Positions 11,968 through 24,173 of a DNA stretch of 64,000 bases are shown here, piece after piece (within the stretch, counting starts at the first letter, position 1; each line of letters starts with the position of its first letter). Source of the stretch: Psilocybe azurescens (taxonomy: Eukaryota; Basidiomycota; Agaricomycetes; Agaricales; Agrocybaceae); the NCBI GenBank assembly GCA_023853785.1, contig JAJIRX010000846.1:1-64000 (forward strand), in the 5' to 3' direction. The notes beneath the pieces are model-generated. The model had not been told where the DNA came from and did no database searches. It saw only the letters and a program-made list of their open reading frames with translations. The translations under genes were made by a program, and so were the position numbers.

Positions 11968-13119
11968 CTAGAAGCTGTTCTGATCCTTCAGCAAAGGAAG
12001 CTCTTCCACTGCGACGTCGTGGCGCATGTGGGTTTCATCAGTGGTCCCAGAGAGCGGAATGATCCCTTCAATCTGCGCCAGTTTATATACAGCTTGAGGA
12101 GCTGTCATCTTCGACATCTCTGCGATTTGCAACAATTCTGGATGGGCTAGAAGCGATGGTGATCCTGATAGCGTCCAGAAAGATCTACAAAATAGTGTGA
12201 ATTAGCACACATACTACAGTGTACCCCAGACCCTCACCGACTGTCCGGGGCAGGAAATATGTAAGATCACATACTGATACATTATTCCGGTCTCTTTGCA
12301 ATAATTGAGCACTTGCTGATCCCATTCATTCTGTTCGTACCACCTATTTTGGACGACTTGGACCCTCCTCGCACGTTGCAGCGCCACCAGAATCCGGACG
12401 GCGTACGTGTTGCTCACGCCAATAAGGCGCACCTTGCCCTCATCCTGCAGCTGCATGAGTGCATGCCACGCCTCAAGCGTCTGCTCCAAGGTCGGGAAGG
12501 GGGAGTGCAGCAGGTAGCTGTCGATGTACGTCGTATGCAAATTGGCGAGGGATTTCTGGCACGACGTCTCGATCTGCTTGGAGATGGGCTCTGATGGATC
12601 ATAAGGAATGGGCTGGGAAGTGTCCTGACCCCCTATCGGTGTGAATCTTTCGGGAAGTTACAAATTATGTAGATGGCATGACAAACTGGAGATGGCGGTC
12701 TTACTTCGTCTGAATGAAAAGATCTTCTCGCTTGATATCATGTTCTTTCTGCAACTGAAGCAACGCTTCGCCCACAAGATCTTCGCTGGAAATAAAATCA
12801 ACGCCACGGACGTCGGAGGATGTTATTCGGTCAGAAAATCGAGATAACACACCGGTAGTGTTTCGGCTGGCAAGCTTGTTTAATGTAACCCAAAATCAAT
12901 CAAAATGTCCCAGAGAGTCAGACATCGAGCCCATCACTTTACGATCGAGCTCACCAGTATCTATAGCTCTAAACCCATTCATCACGGCACGCACTACAAG
13001 TGCCGTCGTCCTCTCTTTCTTCCTGAAGCATCAGGGAAGTGGAGTGACATCGCTTATGTGGGACGGATGTGTGCGTACCAGGCAGTACCGTATATTATTT
13101 TCTTTGTCAATGTCGACAT
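11968..13119 (-). CDS. Aldo/keto reductase
   Basis: NAD(P)H-dependent carbonyl reductase of the (alpha/beta)8 AKR superfamily. The start ATG at 13119 begins MSTLTKKIIYGTAW, followed by an intron and then KKERTTALVVRAVMNGFRAI. The catalytic Asp is in GFRAIDTACQPKHYRED; the usual nearby Tyr is offset as in many fungal members. Lys is in REDLFIQTK and His in DSYLLHSPFPT. The strand carrying GKVRLIGVSNTYAVRIL is classic. The last exon includes AEMSKMTAPQAVYKLAQIEG and IPLSGTTDETHMRHDVAVEE, which forms the cofactor-binding end, and stops with TAG at 11968-11970. There are about six exons with no frame break. Substrate unknown. Confidence 0.9.
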
Positions 13120-13561
13120 CGGGAGAGCAAGACCGCAAAGGTGTCAATTTACGATTTAGCCTGTGATAAAACAGCTGTCTGATAGATTAGACTTGCTACA
13201 GAAGTTAGATTTGGGGTTGATAGAAGGTCGAGAGCAGAGCAAGAGCGGAGTTGGTCGAGAGGTCACAGCTGAGATTACGGAGACTGTCGAAGGTACGGTC
13301 CGAATACCCCGTGGACCATGAATTTAAATTTGAACGACAAGGGCATCCCTATTCTTTCCTCTACTCTTCAAGCTCTCAGATCAAAAGGAAAGACATATAC
13401 ACATTACAACTGACCATGTCTACATTCAATTGCTCAACTTCGTTTCTTGCATAGGTAGGATGCTTCTTGAGGAGATAATGTCTTCATGTCAACAGAACGA
13501 TGTCAAAGAAATGCCAAAAATGCTGAACACAGAAGTAGAGCAAGTCCCAAATCACAGAATC
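13120..13561. other. Intergenic: AKR promoter region
   Basis: 442 bases between the AKR start and the zinc-knuckle gene stop. It probably contains the AKR promoter and the neighbour's 3' UTR. Short open frames are not convincing. Confidence 0.4.
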
Positions 13562-14714
13562 CTATTTAAACACTACCACCTTCTTCGGTCGCGCAGGAAC
13601 GGCTCCGTAGGCCTTGACAACACCGGAATGCACGCCCGCCTTGACCTCCAACATTTGTTTCAGCTTGGTTTCCTGCTTTTCGTCCCGGTCAATCTCCGTT
13701 GTTTTCCGCTTGAACGAGTGGAAATCGTCTTCGTCAGCTCCGACTTCTCTGCCCGTTCCGAAGACAGTGGTAGCATCGGTTACTAAGAAAAGAATAAAAT
13801 AATTAAAGCTTGTGGCAACATTGCATACAATATAGACGTACTTTTCTCTCTAATACCACAATCTTTGGCTAGATGCGAGGTTTCCCCACAAAGCTTGCAA
13901 CAACCCCCATTGGGGTATACACCCTTCGCTTTATTTTGTGGGCATGCAGAAGCTAGATGACCTTTCCCGTTACACACGAAACACGACGCGTAAGGGAATG
14001 GGTCTGCGGGATTAGCAGGCTTCCGACATTTTGAAAGACTATGCTTCGTTGAACCGCATCTTTAAAAGTTTGAATCAGATCGGAGGTTGATAGAATATAA
14101 AATAAGTGATCTTCCTCACCTGTAGCAGATTCCGACGCCCTTTTCTCCGCTAGCTTCAGATTTCTTGGTAGTCGGACAGTCTTTGCAGCGTGCCCGTGTT
14201 CGCGGCATGCAAAACATACAGTGTTTGTGGTCTTAATTTCAATCCGTTTTAGGCGTCGTGCTTCCGTTGCATCCAATACTAGCGGTGATATGTTAACGTC
14301 TGCAATGACCATAAGAGAGATCTATTCGTGCTCACTTTTGCGCTTCCTATCCAAATTTCGTTTCTTCTTCTTCGCGCTTTTGCTCATTTCGCTGTACGAT
14401 TTAGGTTCCGTTGAAACATTTGTCTGGGTATCTACCGGTGCTGGAGCTGGTACAGGAGGATCTTCGCCGTTCGCCAATGCAGCCTCGGCCGCCCTCTGTG
14501 CAGCATATCCATCTCTTTTCGACATCGGAGTGCGCTTTCTTTTCTTCTTTGGAGGAGCAGCTACAGTATCTGAATTCGCGTTCGCCGAAGAACCGTTCGA
14601 ATCGTCATTGCTTGCCACTACATTCGAAGTTGATATCGTATTGGGATTATCATCTGAAGCAAACCCTGCTTGCAGATGGGTGCGTTTTATTCCAAAGTTC
14701 GTGACACGGGTCAT
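13562..14714 (-). CDS. ZCCHC9: CCHC zinc-knuckle protein, ZCCHC9-like
   Basis: Predicted nucleolar RNA-binding zinc-knuckle protein. The start ATG at 14714 opens a Lys/Ser-rich basic N-terminus (PPKKKRKRTPMSKRDGYAAQ). Four knuckles follow in the order known for ZCCHC9: CFACREHGHAAK-DC, CYRCGSTKHSLSKC, CFVCNGKGHLASAC and CKLCGETSHLAKDC, with the diagnostic KGVYPNGG before the last. The C-terminal exon (GREVGADEDDFHSFKRKTTE, then RPKKVVVFK) stops with TAG at 13562-13564. In the first knuckle the frame breaks between AAK and DC: three T at 14182-14184 (plus strand) should be four. All downstream exons agree with the restored frame, so a missing base in the consensus is likely. A long plus-strand open frame over 14221-14841 is antisense shadow. 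Confidence 0.88.
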
Positions 14715-15621
14715 TAGAGAAGTTTTGGGTGGTTTATATACACTTCTTTTGATGTCAAATGTAAGCTGTCTATCTTTGAAAGTAGGAGAGGCTTTTGGGG
14801 TATCAGAGACACAATACAGAACTTTGGAGTTGCTCCGTTGAGCAACGCCAAAAACAATGCTGACTAATTATCTATCGGTCCGCAGGTCCGGAAAACCTAA
14901 AAATAGCTCAAGAAACTTCAATGGGCTTCAGACCCTTTCAAAGAACGAGGGCACCTGGTTTACTGGGAGAAGGAGCCAGCAGACCGTCCGCCGGACACTC
15001 TGACAGACACACAACCATATGCGTGCTCACCATCGTGACAGTGAGTGGCACCCTTGCTTTTCCCTTGCTCACTGTCCTCAACGGTGCCCACAACCTCTGC
15101 AGGGACCAGGGCCGTCAATGCCTCAAAATGACCGCCACACTTTGACAACACAATCTGCAAAAAGTGCTCTAGCAGAGGCGGCTCCAATTATTAGTTACTG
15201 AATACCGCAACAATTAAATTGACAAAAACTGAAGCGCGATTGCACGATTAAAGTGGTGATGTCAGGCCGGGCGTTTTGCTGCTGTGTTGTTGTCCTTGGA
15301 GCACATGTGCCATGTTGTCCATGTGCGGTAGCCCATAGATGGTGCGTTGTAAAATACATATTTGTCCAGTTGTCGAGGGTGGCGAGCACCGTGGAAGAAT
15401 GGGATAGTCGACGTTGGGGGAGGTCAGTGGTGTTCGTGCCACGAACCCGTCACGAAGATAGACCGCGCCTTGTATTTCTCGTAAACCAGATGGTCTGAAA
15501 TTTACGATAGTCGGCCCACTGGTATGAACGGAAGCTGCGCACAAGGGGGCATAGGGAAGTGCCTGTGAAAGCCAGTGATAATGTGGAGAAATAGCATGGA
15601 AGGCGCAGAATTCTACTGAAA
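14715..15621. other. Intergenic: zinc-knuckle gene upstream region
   Basis: About 900 bases between the ZCCHC9-like start and the acetyltransferase stop. It holds short open frames only, none recognisable, and no repeat or RNA gene that I can support. Confidence 0.35.
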
Positions 15622-16287
15622 CTATGTCTTCGAATCTCGCATCTCTTTCCATTCGTCAACGAGGATACCCATCAGGATATTGTCTTTCCAGCCACCATTA
15701 ACCCACACTGCTTTACGCTGTCGACCTTCTTCAATGAATCCCTCTGCAAAGGTCAAAACTCCGCGGTTAAGTAGCAGAATAAAGACTACATACATTTTTT
15801 TATACACCGCGGCTGCTCGATCGTTTCCTTCCCAGACATCCAAGGATATGCGGTGCATATTCATGTGCACAAAGGCGTGATCGACCATAAACCGCGTGAT
15901 GTGTTGACCATATCCCCTATTCCAAAATTCCGGTAACATAATGATCGAATACTTTGTGTGCCTGTGCCCGCGTTCCATGAACCCCCACAGTGCGGTTATT
16001 CCAATAAACTGGGGCTCGAGCCTCAGGGAGTCAGGTCCATTTTGGTTGCCTTCATCGATAGAGGAAGACGGCGTTGGGATTGTTTCAATCATACAAAACA
16101 TCTCTGCATCCTTGTCGATAAGATCCTGAAACTCCTTCTTCAACTGGTCTCCTCGAGGCGCAAGGAAACGCAGAGTTATAAGTGGAGCAACTTGAGTATT
16201 GTTATATAGACTGAGTATACTTTCGAGGTCAGCGGCTGGTGGAGCTCGGAATGCGCGAAGTCGGATGCCGCAGCTAAGATCAAACAT
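15622..16287 (-). CDS. GNAT-family N-acetyltransferase
   Basis: Acetyl-CoA-dependent acyltransferase of the GCN5-related fold (RimJ/spermidine-acetyltransferase-like group); substrate unknown. The start ATG is at 16287 (MFDLSCGIRLRAFRAPPAAD). The acetyl-CoA pyrophosphate loop appears as FWNRGYGQHITRFMVDHAF. The C-terminal fold follows with HRISLDVWEGNDRAAAVYKK and GFIEEGRQRKAVWVNGGWKD. An intron of about 50 nt (GTATGTAGTC...TTTGCAG, around 15750-15800) interrupts between YKK and GFIEEG. It happens to be open in frame, so an unspliced reading would add about 17 spurious residues. The region before the loop has an acidic/Ser/Pro insert (IETIPTPSSS). Length of about 205 residues is normal. Confidence 0.88.
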   Translation of the reverse strand: MFDLSCGIRLRAFRAPPAADLESILSLYNNTQVAPLITLRFLAPRGDQLKKEFQDLIDKDAEMFCMIETIPTPSSSIDEGNQNGPDSLRLEPQFIGITALWGFMERGHRHTKYSIIMLPEFWNRGYGQHITRFMVDHAFVHMNMHRISLDVWEGNDRAAAVYKKMYVVFILLLNRGVLTFAEGFIEEGRQRKAVWVNGGWKDNILMGILVDEWKEMRDSKT

Positions 16288-17366
16288 GTTGGATTTTGGA
16301 TGGGTGTTGCGGTAATACAAATTAGATTCTGGTTGGTACAAATCATCGAGCTACTGATCACTCCTTACTTATACGTATTCAAGGTCCACTTTATGGCTGT
16401 AAAAGTACAGCAGCAGCAGGACAGATGGTCACCGGAGATCAATGTAAACTCTCGGGACCGCGCGCTTCTCCTCCTACTGCGCTTTCGCGGTCATTCTATT
16501 TGTAGCATGAGGTATTCCTGTAGAGATTCACTTTCAATGCCAGTAAGGGGTTTAAAGCTTCTTCTTCATCCCTTGGGGAAGGATATTCTCCTGATATTGA
16601 ATATAATGTCTAATGTTAGTTATCCGCGTGTGTCCGCAGCGGCTAACAGTATGTCAAAGTGAGTCATTCTTAAGCTGTAGATCAATATCTTAGATGACTA
16701 AGTTTCTGGTAATGTCGCTTTCGGACTCGTTTCTTCCTGACTAAGAGAAAATATATATTTATATTTATATCCATGACTCACCACTGATGATTGATGGCGG
16801 CAGATCAAACAATAGCCGGCGCCTAATTATCGACACTCGTGTTAATTTCAAGCTATAATTTTACTGCTTGTTCGCAGAAATGCAGAAGTCTCAAGCATTA
16901 ACGAGAACTATTGAGTGATACGGTCAACGTACGATCGTCAGATAGCTGTCAGGTAGTCAGTAGCTTGACCGTAGCGTCGTGGTTCCCAATTTCGTTGTTA
17001 AAGTGTTTAAAAATGTCTATTTAGAGTAATCTACCCCGAGTTCCTTCTTTATCGAGAACAGCTATGAGTTATACTTATCGAAAGAAATAGATTGTGGCGC
17101 ACTCGATCACCAAGTCAACCCCGGACAAGTTATTTATGAGAGCCATTGCGACTTTGGAGAAGTACCACACAGCTTGCCGTATCTGATATTGGTTTGTTCA
17201 AGTTGAATTAATAAATACAGGGATGTATCGGCGTAGATATGAATACTACGCAGAGGGGTAAAAGTATGCAAAATGTACACGGGAATCCATCCTAACTTCT
17301 AAGATAGACTGTGATGGTATATTAGGTATAATGTTGATACAGCAGTTAGATCATTAAAATCGACGT
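16288..17366. other. AT-rich intergenic region
   Basis: About 1.1 kb between the acetyltransferase start and the transcription factor stop, noticeably AT-rich from 16600 onward (for example ATATATATTTATATTTATAT around 16750). I found no convincing gene, repeat or RNA. It should hold the acetyltransferase promoter and the regulator's 3' UTR. Confidence 0.4.
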
Positions 17367-20300
17367 TATTTATCGCCAAACTGTCGAGCTTGAGTCATTT
17401 GTTCCATGCTTGAAATATATGAATTCCAGTCGTCCATTCTATAAGGTTGTAGAGGTCAACAAACAGGACTCTCATGAGGAGAGAAAGAAGGGGAACATAC
17501 TCAAGACTAGTCGGCGCCATCGACCACATGTTCATTGTGTCCATATCCATCTCCGGTATAGAGCGAGACCATACATTGGCATCAAGCGGTGTAGCAAAAA
17601 TATTGGCAATATCAGCTGCAGAAGGGGGCGGCTGGATATGATTGGTATCGACCGTTTGATCCTTGAAGGGCATGGCGTCGTTCGTAAACCCATTCAAATT
17701 CGACGGAATACCATTTGGTGTCCCCGAAGCAATATTGAAAAAGAACTGATCAAAATTAAGAGCCTGGTCACTAGGCGCATGAATATTCAGCGAGTCCGAG
17801 AAATTGAACTGTCCATAAATTGGAAGTCTTCCAAGTTCATTGCCATACATCGGCAATGAGAACAATGCCGTTTCTTCTGGTGGCGTTTGTGGAATCGATG
17901 GCGGTGACTGGCTCTCAGAAACGCGCCGTGTGCCCGCTATAGTTCGCACTTGATCGCTCGGAGATACTGGAATACTAGTCGTGTTGTCCTCTTCCGAGTC
18001 CCTATTTCGTTTCTTCCCAGATTTGATAGCGTCAGACTTTTTCATTGATATCGAAAGATGTCCAGCATAAGCAAGCTCCGTCAGGATATCCCTAAGTGAT
18101 TTTGAGTGTACTCAGTTTTGTCCATGTGAATATATTTCATTACACAACTTACCAGTATCGTCCCGCTATTGACCACCTGGGAAAAGCGTAACTCTGTACA
18201 CAGCTCACTGATATTTCGTGGAATGTACGTACCGTCGCTCAGAGAGCTTCAGGATATCCATGCAACGTTGAACGTCTTCCATCTCTCTCAATGGGTTCGG
18301 CGCATAGCCAGATCGCTTTCCGCTCCAAATGTTCAACAAAAGAATGACAGCCGCTTGGAAGACTATGTTCTGCATGTCAGAGAGATCAGCGATGAATTAA
18401 GTAAGATTGGAGAAAGAGACGTTACCTGGAGTTCTGGTAAAGGTAAGGAACTAAATTTAGTGAAAGCCTCCAGTACATGACAACACGACCGTGCAGCATT
18501 AGTGCAAATGGCCAGCGATGGGAAATGAGATGGGAGCAGGGTTTCTCGGAGACGGGATGAATGGTCGGTGGATGAAAATTTGGAGATGGTAGTACGTTGC
18601 GTGCAAAAAGGCTGATTGCTTGAGGAAAAGCTCGTTTTCGCAATGTGGATTCCATTTGACTGTGTGACTATATTAGAATGATAGAATCAATATTGCGATA
18701 ATGGCCTGAAACATACGATGCGCAGGAACTGAATCCATCCAATTGTTCATCGTAGAATCAAGCTCTACTATAACCTGCTGCTCGGAATGTTGGGCAGCTT
18801 GACTGAAAAAAGTTTTTGGGGCGCTTTACTGGATACTAGATGGAGTTAGCCAAGAAGTAGCACATAAATTCGGAAATAAACCATGTCAACTCACGATTAA
18901 TCGCATGGCGTATGCAAGAATATCCATCAACCTCAGATAACAGTTGAAGAAAAAGCGATGGAAGATGGTTTATCATCAGGCTGCTGAAATCCACTTTCCC
19001 AGTACTCATCATCGCACTCAAGAGGAAGATCCAAATCAAAACTAGAGAGTCACGATAAGCTTTGGAAACGAAGACAAGGGCGAAAGATTTGTGCCTACTC
19101 CTCGTCCTGTAATCCACATGGCCGGCCGGAAGTTGCGCTAATGAATCGGTCCATGCTAAGAAGGACCCTGATGAAAGTTGTCATGTTAGAGACAAGAAAA
19201 GGCGCATGAACCAACACATTACCAGAATGCTCTTTTCCACAGCTCGTCTTCCGCACTGGGAACCGAATCTTGCCTCCCGCGTTTCCGGTGCGCGCCCACT
19301 TCTTGAGCCAACCGTACACCAAGGCCAATCTCCGCCCAGATTCCTTGCGAGACCTCACTAGCTTTTGCAAATAGCACATGTAGCTGATCTTATCTGAGTC
19401 ATATAACCTTGGGCATCGAAAGTAGAGCCTCTCACCGCTATCATCTGCAGCTCGTGCAAGACAGTTCTTTTGATAAGAGTTCTCCGGAATACGTTGACCT
19501 GCTCGAACCATTTCCACCCAGCAGATCGGGGAGCGTCGCTACCTTTAGACAGGACTCGAGGGTCTTCCGAAAACCGCGACCCATGAGCGCATACTAGCAG
19601 CAGTACAGGAGCCAAACATGGAATCACTGTAATGGAGGCCATCGGCAATAGCTTTTTCGAATGTCGGACGATGCAACAGAGGCATGAAATGATTCATTTG
19701 CTCGAAATATGCATCGATTAGGGAGGGCATCAAGTCGGCGTCGGGGTAAACAAAAGTCACAATGTCTGGTTCATGCATAGGATCTTTTTGAACCGCCCAC
19801 TTGACATATACAGTCGATCAGAAAGTTATTCTTGGGAAAAATATTTAACACGTACAGTTGGATACTCCCAGAATTCGCGCCGTTTCAAAGGGAGGAGGGG
19901 TTTCTGCGTGATCGCGTCTCCGGTATACTCTTGCTTTAAGTCCAAAGCCGTCTGAATCAGTTGGAATCCACTGTGTAATGCAAGATACAACCGAATCGTA
20001 AGCGTCGAGGTGTTCAGTGGAAAAGAAATGACTCGCAGTTGAACTTACCTTGACCTTCCAAAAACCTGTGCTCTTGCGGATTTAAGTTTAGTTTGGTAGT
20101 TAGTTGAATGGCCATGTCTAACGCAACGTTGTCGTCGTTCCGCGCTAGTTTATTAGAGTTACCAAAGGCCTCTTGTTCTTCCATTCGTTCTACTTCTTTG
20201 TTGATGTCAATGTCCTGAGGGAGTAGCTATTGCACTAAATAGATTAGTTCATGCTATAACAAGTCATTTGAAGCGAATACGCACCCTCGCCAGTAGTCTA

Positions 20301-20790
20301 TCCATCTTCTCAAGACGCGCTTCTAGACTTTCAACATATCTTCAGGGAGAAATCGTGAATATTAGATAATTGAATTGCCTTGTCTCAGTCAAGACAAATC
20401 GCACCCTTTGGCAGAACCTAGTGTCTTGATAACGAAAGGTAAGCTTCATAGAACTTTCGTATAATCAGTGCACCAAAATTTACCTTCGTAACTTCTTTAT
20501 GCGTACATTCGTACCCAAACTGCACGCAGTTACTGCACCGATTGCCATGCATCTCCCCACTATCGCCTAGAAGCTCAATATTCGGTGAGATCCCAGGGGA
20601 ATGATGTTTAACCAAGACGGCAGGAAAGCTTACAACGGACTATTAAAGTAGGAAGTTAGCTTTAGACGGTCGCTTTAGTGCGATGTTATACGGGATCCTG
20701 CTCACTCTTCTTCCTCTTGCATATGTCGCATGCTCCTGGAATCCGCCGTTTCTTCTGTTGAGATCGGTCGTCCGAGTTGTTTTCAGGCAT
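17367..20790 (-). CDS. Zn2Cys6 transcription factor (fungal_trans, XlnR-like subgroup)
   Basis: Nuclear DNA-binding regulator. The start ATG at 20790 gives a short lead and GACDICKRKK; after an intron the cluster completes as CDSGEMHGNRCSNCVQFGYECTHKE. The six Cys of a Zn2Cys6 binuclear cluster are therefore present. A coiled coil follows (YVESLEARLEKMDRLLAR, around 20300). The middle-homology fungal_trans region begins at DADLMPSLIDAYFEQMNHFMPLLHRPTFEKA (split here: DADLMPSLIDAYFEQ / MNHFMPLLHRPTFEKA, about 19750-19660). The C-terminus is Ser/Pro/Asn-rich and glutamine-poor, a likely activation region (17400-18045). The true last exon encodes MDDWNSYISSMEQMTQARQF after an intron and stops with TAA at 17367-17369. 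About twelve exons. The subgroup is commonly annotated as XlnR-like in Agaricomycetes; targets cannot be inferred. Confidence 0.85.
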
Positions 20791-21035
20791 GTGAGGGTAT
20801 GTTGGGGAAGGCAGAGGAACAGAGCGCTAGTGACGGGATCAGTTTCAACTGCGCCACTGCGGGAGGGTCCAACTTCGACAACATCGTAACGGCCACGGCA
20901 CCGTCCAAACTTAGGAGTCACTCACTTCTCAAATATTCTATTAGTCATAAATCAGTCATATTAATTTTACATTAGTAGCCGAATTAGTGCTTCTGTCGAC
21001 AATCGGGCCGTTCACACAAGAGCCTACATACTGTA
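20791..21035. other. Intergenic: regulator promoter
   Basis: 245 bases between the transcription factor start and the stop of the upstream gene on the same strand. No identifiable site. Confidence 0.35.
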
Positions 21036-23346
21036 TTATACCTCAGATAATATGCTCACAAGAACGGCCTTGACGGACTGCATCTTGTCCGCAGCCTTCT
21101 GACCATCATCGCTGGCAACAGGGGTTTCGGCATCTGATGAGGCAGGAACGCCGCGCCGAACAAAGCACTCGACAACACTTCGTCCTGGGGCCCATCCCTC
21201 AGACGCACGCGATGAGATATAACTCTAGGGACGATGCGGGCAACATCGACCTCTGATACATCCAACACCCCAGAAGCCGCAGCAGCAATTGGCTGTTCAT
21301 CCACTTCTTTGGCGTTGTTATGCGACGGAGCAGACATCGTGGAATGCTGATCTTCGAGCCGCACATAGTCCTTCGTAATACGATCAGTGCTTTCATTGGC
21401 AGAGGTGGCGTCTTCTTCGTCGTCGTCGCCATCTTGCATAGCTCCTGAGCTGCGCACCAGCTCCATCCCTGTGAGATCGTTGCCAATGACACGGGACGCG
21501 CAGATGAGATCCTCAGCATCCCTCATCGATTTTGCGGTGAGCAGCATTGCGTCCAGGCGCGAATTATGCCGCGTCGCTGAGAATATATCAGACAGGTAAA
21601 GCGACAGTGTCCAAGAGATATGGGCCCTATGGCGAGCATCCTGCAGAGCCTTGATGAACGACGGTGGAAGAACCACGTCAGGAAGAAGCGGAGGGTTGAA
21701 GTGTGCAGATGACTTTTTATGCAAGGGTAACGCCTTCGTAAATATAGGGGGTGAGTGGGTTGGAGGCAGTGGCATTGCATGTGAAGGTGATGGACTGCCC
21801 GGATTGGAGTGTGCGCCAAAGTTAGGATGAAATGGGCGAGGAGTAGGTGAGAAAGGGAGTGAATGGAAGTCACGGCGGATACTCTGGGAAACGAATACAT
21901 TCGTGCTCATGGCGAACTTGTCCAGCTGTGGCGTATTTTCTGATAAGCTCACGTTGATCGATTTGAATATGCCAATGCTTACCAGTGATTTATGGAGAGG
22001 AGGCCGCTCTCGAGCGTTCCAGGGACAAACGTACACTGTAATAAACCCTTCTGGTAGATTCCAAACACCATCTTCTGCAAATCCTCCCCTATTTGCATCT
22101 AAACTGGAAGCGTTCTTCTGGCTTTCTAAAACCACCCTTTTCTCAGCCAAGACTCTGGCCAGAGAACGTTGAGTGGAATCTGAGGCATTCTCGAGTCCTG
22201 ATATAACCAGAGCATGTGGAAGCTGAAGTAATGGTTTTGACTCGAGACAAGGTTTTCCTTCGCCTAGGTGACAATGGTAGCGGATCAGTATAAGCATGAG
22301 GCATTCTGTTGGGGTATATCGGTTGGGGCTTCAAGATCGACGGCAAGCCAGGTGGGTGAGGAGTAGTGGAGACGGATGGCAGGCCTGCGGTGGTGCCTTG
22401 CAAAAGTAAAACATCTGGAGCAGCTGTTACCCCGTGGTCTCGTACGGCACCTCCAAGATTATTTGGGAAGGATCGTGAACGAGAGTATTCTGGCTGCTGC
22501 TTGGACTTGTGTTTCGACGATGACCGCACATGAGAGTGATGTCGGTGGTGGCCAAGGTGTTTCACGTGTTCACTAGACCCTTCATCTTGGGATGTTTGGT
22601 TGGGTGAAGAGGATCCCGACGGGAAAAACAGCGATCGTAGAAAGACATCCGGATCAGTCGCCGATGACACACTACTTTTTGACCGCAAGGGTACCTGATT
22701 CCGAAGTTTTAATTTGTGTGTCGGCAAGTTAAATATGCAAGATAGTGTCTATACGAAGATATAGTCAGCAATGTGAAAATGACGATGATGCGACGAGTAA
22801 GGAGATTTGGTGATATGGACTGAATGCTGACGAAATTTCATATCCAAATTCAAGCTGAAAAAGCAGGCTCCGATGCGATAGAAGTATGCCGCCTGACATG
22901 TATCAAACCCGTGGTGATGCTTTACAGATAATGCAGGGTCGCGGCTGACACTCAGCGTTGGTGGTTTCGCTGGTGTAGGTTTCAGCAATGAAGTGAAGAT
23001 AACTTAGCGCCAATCAAGGCTGTGTTGTCCCCATATATGGCGTACCTCTAACGGATATCATAAAAGGAACCCAGCAACTGAGATAGAAAGGCAATTTGGG
23101 GGAGGGGACAATTTGGACTTGACTCACCCAAACGGCCAGTTTGACTGTAAGAGCTACATCCTCCTCTGGGGTGCGGAGGATCAAGTGCTTGTCACCAGCA
23201 ATAAGACACAGAAGAACTGATTGAAAGATGACATGATCAAGCGGAAGAGAAGTGGCACTAGCAAGGTTACGAATATGCGAAAGTAGTGCCGGCAAAAACG
23301 CCTGAGTCCCAATCAAATGAAGAGGAAGCTCGTCTGGCAATGACAT
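21036..23346 (-). CDS. Basidiomycete magnesium-chelatase-like (AAA-type) protein
   Basis: Uncharacterised protein of the type usually labelled 'magnesium chelatase' in basidiomycetes; a real chelatase role is unproven. The ATG at 23346 begins MSLPDELPLHLIGTQAFLPA. The middle is basic and His/Ser-rich (HLGHHRHHSHVRSSSKHKSK, about 22550). The AAA-like core carries LVISGLENASDSTQRSLARV, EDGVWNLPEGFITVYVCPW and RERPPLHKSLL-LDKFAMSTNV. A helical lid follows (FIKALQDARHRAHISWTLSL) and then an acidic tail. The open frame ends at 21056-21058. Another frame encodes DAETPVASDDGQKAADKMQS then VKAVLVSILSEV and stops at 21036-21038; it would be reached by a one-base shift near 21135-21150. I judge this second frame to be the genuine C-terminus. 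There is no intron of acceptable size that would join the two. Confidence 0.7.
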
Positions 23347-24173
23347 GTAGGTATTATTATACGCGCTAGCGTGTTTGTGTTCTGTTCTTTATGACCGTAA
23401 ATTTATAGCAGGTTTGCTGGCAAGACAAGTAGTAGACTAACCTGAGAAGCCAACCACCGCATACAACAGAAGATGTTCAACGTGTGAGTTGAATACGAAC
23501 AATGTGACTGATGGTGTCAAATATATCCTGGAAGGCCTGCCAGCTACTTTCAGACATGTGGAAGACAAAAGCCGTATTGTCGCCTCTTAATGTTGGTTGC
23601 TACAAGATATAGGTGCAAGTCATGGTAGGGAACAAGAGGAAGAGCGTCCGGCATGTCCGGGCGGTGGCCAACCGAGTCAATAGATTTTATTCCGCCATTT
23701 GGGTTTAGTTGGATCTAAGCTTTTTCATGACTTGTCCTCCTCCTTCGGCGTACGGTTATGTCGGTCGGTATGACAATCCAAATGGGTAATATGTAGCACA
23801 CATCCTTCTCCTTTGACAGCCTCTAAATCCGGTTTACTGCATGCGACCAATCAAGGGCTAAGTAAATAACTTTAGCGGATCCTTCTCCCCAAGGGTCTTC
23901 CTGGTTCCATGCTCAACTGTTGGCTCTTAACTGGCTTTCACAGTGTTGTCTAGTTTTCGCGGATATCCTATCCCTATACCCTACTGGGCATCGCGACTGA
24001 CGTTCTCAACCAGTTCGCGACCTGGATCGACACGCATCAGGCTATCTATCGCAGATTGATTGTGATCCATTCAAACCTGCGGGTTCAGAGGGGGCCGTAT
24101 ACATAATAGTAATCCCTCTACAATCTCCTCTCCTTCATCTCTTCGTGCTGGACCCGACCGAGCCCATGAATTC
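23347..24173. promoter_or_regulatory. Divergent intergenic region
   Basis: 827 bases between two outward-facing start codons (Mg-chelatase-like, minus; membrane protein, plus). It includes short direct motifs but no recognisable element. It probably carries both promoters. Confidence 0.4.

Noticed and set aside
14221..14841. 206-codon plus-strand open frame
   Set aside because: It is antisense to the Ser/Lys/Pro-rich part of the zinc-knuckle gene, and its Phe/Ser-rich composition is the reverse complement of that.
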